Origin: Saprospiraceae bacterium
GTDB lineage: Bacteria; Bacteroidota; Bacteroidia; Chitinophagales; Saprospiraceae
NCBI GenBank assembly: GCA_016710585.1
Contig: JADJVN010000014.1
Span: forward strand, 66,877-130,876
Length of the DNA: 64,000 bases
Direction: 5' to 3'
Part shown: in pieces, positions 61,197-64,000 of the stretch
Layout: each line of letters starts with the position of its first letter
Numbering within the stretch: the stretch's first letter is position 1
Notes under the pieces: generated by a model
Databases searched by the model: none
What the model was told of the DNA's origin: nothing
Seen by the model: the letters and a program-made list of their open reading frames with translations, nothing else
Program-made: the position numbers and the translations under genes

Positions 61197-63215
61197 ATGA
61201 AAATCATTTCACTAGCCTTGCTCATATTAATCTTTAGTCATTCTTCATTTACTCAATTCAATGCGATCACTGTCGATCCAAAAACCAAACATCAAATCAT
61301 CGATGGATTTGGAGCACATCAAAGTGGTGCTGCAATAGATCAATCTTGGTTTTTAGATTTATTCTTTAATGATATAGAGTGCAGTATTTATCGCATAGAT
61401 TTAACACCAAGACTAAAAAGTCCATACTCTGATTTGAGTTATTTCTCACCTTGGTTCATGGGTTCTAGTGTTAAAAATGTATTTAATCTGGAAGATCCAG
61501 CGAATCCAAATGGCCCTGAAAATAATCGTGTCAGAACCTATACTAGTCCAAGTGATTATATGAGAAGTTTTGGTGGAAGAAACGCGCCAATAGCAGTAAT
61601 GACAAATAATATCGAAAGCAATATTAATTTCTTTAGCTACAGTTCAAACACAACTATTTCAGAAGGCATTCGACTAAAATCAAAATTAGGAGATTTCAAA
61701 TTAATTGGATCAATATGGTCTCCACTTCCTTGGGTTAAGGTCTCTTCAGGGAATCGCTATCCTGACAACTGGTGGCCAGGACCTGTAATCAATTCACCAT
61801 GGCCATTTATTTGGGGTGGAAATTTTGCTGGGGGAAAACTAGATGTCAGCAATACTGCATTAAGCGTCTTTAACGATGGCTCAGCAAATACCAGTGCACT
61901 CACTCAGTTTGCAAGAAGTACTGCGGCATATATTTTAGGATATCAACGATTTCACAAAATCAATTTTTATGCAATCAGTATTCAAAATGAATTAAACTTT
62001 GAAGTGTTTTATAATAGTATGACTTACCCACTCTCCTCACAATATATTACAGCATTAAAATTGATTCGCAATGAATTCGATAAACACGCTGAATTAAAGG
62101 ATATAAAGATTATGGGTCCAGAAGATCTACTTGGAGGCGATGCTTACGGTATGTGGGAATATGGAGGGCCTGTCCATAAAAATTTACAATACTTGAGCAA
62201 TATTGCCAAGGACACTGCAGCACTAAAAGCCATTGACTTTTTTTGTGTTCATGGCTATGCAAATGATGGTGTGACCGCAGCAGGATCCAACCCTCAACAA
62301 TGGAATTGGTGGGTCAATGGTTGGACCACAAGTCCCGCAGCAGGTATCCCAGCTAATGTAAAGGGATTCTCTGCTTACAATAAAAAATCATGGATGACAG
62401 AAACATCAGGCGAGAATCGCGATTGGATTTTTCCTAAAACTGGTTTCCCTGGTGGAGGTGGACTTGGGATTGGCATAAGAATTCACCAAGCCTTGGTAAA
62501 TGGAAAAGAGAGCGCTTGGATTTATTGGACTTTTGCTGACAGCGACGATGCGGGTAATGTGTCTGATTTTGGATTAACGAATCAAAACTCTGGGAATAAA
62601 TCCCCAAAATATGTCGCAGCAAAACATTACTTTAAATACATAAGACCAGGGTCATATAGAATCAATATAACTCAAACAGGAAATAATGGAATTCTTGCTA
62701 GTGCTTACCAACATGATGCATCACATTCTACTAACTTAGTCTTAATAAACACTACTAATGCAAATCAAAGTGTTCAAGTAAAAATCCCCTATTCCACTGG
62801 CCAAACTTTCAATACTTATAGTTCAAGAGAAAACAATTATTGGACTTCATCTACTGCAGCTTTTTCTAATGATATGTCTACCCTTACGCTACCAGCTTTT
62901 TCAATGATGACCCTTACTGGAAAAACGAACACAACTGATATTGAAAAAATAAATCAAAAAGAAAATTTCAAACTGCTTCCCAATCCATGTCATGATTTTT
63001 TGAAAATTAATTTTTCAAATAGTCTTCCATCGATAAAACTAATTCAAATTATCAATCAAATAGGACAAGTAGTTCTTGAACAAAATCTCTCACTCGATGA
63101 AAATCATTCTTGTGAATTAAATATAAAATCTTTAGCTCCTGGAATGTATTTTATCAATATTCTTGACAGTGAAATGAAGTCAAATTATAATAGTATTACA
63201 TTAATAAAAAATTAG
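61197..63215 (+). CDS. Glycoside hydrolase family 30-like secreted enzyme with T9SS domain
   Basis: The 672-residue protein has a signal peptide (MKIISLALLILIFSHSSFTQ). A clan-A catalytic barrel follows: QIIDGFGAHQSGAA, IWSPLPWVKVSS, acid/base Glu265 in SIQNELNFE and nucleophile Glu402 in WMTETSGEN. A beta-side domain comes next (AAKHYFKYIRPGSYRINITQ), then a T9SS sorting domain (KLLPNPCHDFLKINF). GH30 members cleave glucuronoxylan, beta-1,6-glucan or fucosides. This layout is consistent with a xylanase/glucanase, but specificity is open. It ends at a strong shared terminator. Confidence 0.88.
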   Translation: MKIISLALLILIFSHSSFTQFNAITVDPKTKHQIIDGFGAHQSGAAIDQSWFLDLFFNDIECSIYRIDLTPRLKSPYSDLSYFSPWFMGSSVKNVFNLEDPANPNGPENNRVRTYTSPSDYMRSFGGRNAPIAVMTNNIESNINFFSYSSNTTISEGIRLKSKLGDFKLIGSIWSPLPWVKVSSGNRYPDNWWPGPVINSPWPFIWGGNFAGGKLDVSNTALSVFNDGSANTSALTQFARSTAAYILGYQRFHKINFYAISIQNELNFEVFYNSMTYPLSSQYITALKLIRNEFDKHAELKDIKIMGPEDLLGGDAYGMWEYGGPVHKNLQYLSNIAKDTAALKAIDFFCVHGYANDGVTAAGSNPQQWNWWVNGWTTSPAAGIPANVKGFSAYNKKSWMTETSGENRDWIFPKTGFPGGGGLGIGIRIHQALVNGKESAWIYWTFADSDDAGNVSDFGLTNQNSGNKSPKYVAAKHYFKYIRPGSYRINITQTGNNGILASAYQHDASHSTNLVLINTTNANQSVQVKIPYSTGQTFNTYSSRENNYWTSSTAAFSNDMSTLTLPAFSMMTLTGKTNTTDIEKINQKENFKLLPNPCHDFLKINFSNSLPSIKLIQIINQIGQVVLEQNLSLDENHSCELNIKSLAPGMYFINILDSEMKSNYNSITLIKN

Positions 63216-63232
63216 TACTTATTACTTAAACT

Positions 63233-63268
63233 AAAAGGCAGATTAATGATAACATTAATCTGCCTTTT
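63233..63268. terminator. Bidirectional terminator
   Basis: Perfect 16-bp stem AAAAGGCAGATTAATG / CATTAATCTGCCTTTT with a 4-base ATAA loop, placed between the converging stops at 63215 and 63289. Confidence 0.9.
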
Positions 63269-63288
63269 AAAATATAATAACTAAAATA

Positions 63289-64000
63289 TTAATCGACGAT
63301 AATTAATTTCTTCGATATCTTAGATGTAGCATTTTGGATCTCTACAAAATAAATACCTGCTGAAGGTGCTACCCACTCAAGTTGATGTATCCCTTGTATT
63401 AACTTGCTATGTGTCAATTCCTTTACAATCTGACCTTGAGCTGATTTAATTTGAACAATATAATTTTCATCATTTAAAACTTCAAACTCAATATTCACTT
63501 TTGAATTACTTGGATTTGGTTCTATTACTACAGATGATTCTGGGATTAATTGTGTTTTAACATTTGTAATTGTATTTTCAATAAATATATTATCTAAATA
63601 CAAATTATCACCAAATCCACTTACCCCTTTAAATCGAAATATTACTTCCTTATTTCCAACAATATCACTTAATGAAATAGAATCTGTAGTCCATTCATTC
63701 GCTGCTGGAATAAATGGATAAAGGAAGCTACTTACCGCAGGGCCTGTAGCTAATTCTTCCCCAGCTTTTTGATATATCGAATTGAATGTAAGACCACAAT
63801 CTAAAGAATAACTCACATCAAGTAAATCCTGTTCTGGTCCACTCTCAGTAAACACTGCATGGGCTCTGTCAAAATATAAATATGAAGTCTTAGGCAATGT
63901 ACTCAAATCGAGTTTGCTAAAAATGATATTTGTCTCTTCATCTTCAAAATTATTCCAGAAGAAATAGCAAAAACTATTTATTGAAGTTCCATATCCTCCT
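63289..64000 (-). CDS. T9SS secreted protein, 5' part beyond the window
   Basis: The frame stays open to the right edge, giving about 236 residues (the leftmost visible Met-like codon is an internal TTG). The visible part is a jelly-roll adhesion-type domain (YLYFDRAHAVFTESGPEQDL, DVSYSLDCGLTFNSIYQKAG, VIFRFKGVSGFGDNLYLDNI), as in the choice-of-anchor J/MAM-like modules that follow metalloprotease domains in this phylum. A T9SS sorting domain follows (VVIEPNPSNSKVNIEF ... PSAGIYFVEIQNATSKISKK). The catalytic part, if any, is outside the window. Confidence 0.78.
   Translation of the reverse strand, partial: GGYGTSINSFCYFFWNNFEDEETNIIFSKLDLSTLPKTSYLYFDRAHAVFTESGPEQDLLDVSYSLDCGLTFNSIYQKAGEELATGPAVSSFLYPFIPAANEWTTDSISLSDIVGNKEVIFRFKGVSGFGDNLYLDNIFIENTITNVKTQLIPESSVVIEPNPSNSKVNIEFEVLNDENYIVQIKSAQGQIVKELTHSKLIQGIHQLEWVAPSAGIYFVEIQNATSKISKKLIIVD

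Overview
The window looks like chromosomal DNA from a Bacteroidota bacterium, probably close to Saprospiria/Saprospiraceae (inference). It is AT-rich. Nine predicted secreted proteins end in a type A type IX secretion (T9SS) sorting domain. Several genes have the Bacteroidota promoter pattern TTG-N18..20-TAnnTTTG. Families typical of the phylum recur: DUF4271 beside hemD, DUF3109, DUF4175, DUF1761, DUF6624, DUF1569, and an IleRS of the long type 2 form. No tRNA, rRNA, phage or CRISPR locus was seen.

Layout. 0-5.6 kb: an S9 dipeptidyl peptidase cut by the left edge, an aldehyde dehydrogenase, a small lysine-rich exported protein broken by an indel, TonB, and a ruvX-def pair. 5.8-12.2 kb: a 1366-residue secreted adhesin-like protein with a strong SD and two tandem promoters, then a frameshifted ELWxxDGT-repeat T9SS protein. 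12.4-15.8 kb: serS (frameshifted), a membrane zinc peptidase, frr (frameshifted) and a DUF1761 protein. 15.9-21.2 kb: a T9SS protein, DUF6624, DUF1801 and a PpiD-like foldase. 21.4-27.7 kb: DUF3109, then a compact minus-strand run upp / DUF1761-like / histidine kinase / response regulator / DUF4271 / hemD / Nudix. 27.8-35.2 kb: an OmpA-type protein with thrombospondin-3 repeats, galM, a TPR membrane protein, and an LpxH-like phosphoesterase with a glycosyltransferase. 35.3-49.3 kb: three T9SS proteins around ileS, then a DUF4175 giant coupled to an anti-sigma-type ATPase. 49.7-64 kb: an Asp-box protein, a repeat-rich mobile array, a beta-helix T9SS protein, DUF1569, a POT transporter, a coiled-coil nuclease-like protein, Fic, a GreA-like protein, a truncated globin, a phosphopantetheinyl transferase, a lipoprotein, a GH30-type enzyme and a T9SS protein cut by the right edge.

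The most unusual region is 51.6-53.0 kb. A small PD-(D/E)XK (DUF559) endonuclease gene is flanked by roughly 36-bp inverted repeats, each containing its own 9-bp-arm hairpin. Two internally deleted relatives of the same element lie on either side, interleaved with fragments of a T9SS sorting domain. No recognisable transposase is present. It resembles, in layout only, the REP/RAYT arrangement, with a nuclease instead of a tyrosine transposase. Related half-repeats and other palindromic intergenic repeats occur near 37.7, 39.9, 40.0-40.25 and 49.3 kb.

Four genes between 3.4 and 14.6 kb carry frameshifts. Two of these genes (serS, frr) are normally essential and two of the breaks lie in A-runs, so assembly error is likely for at least some of them.
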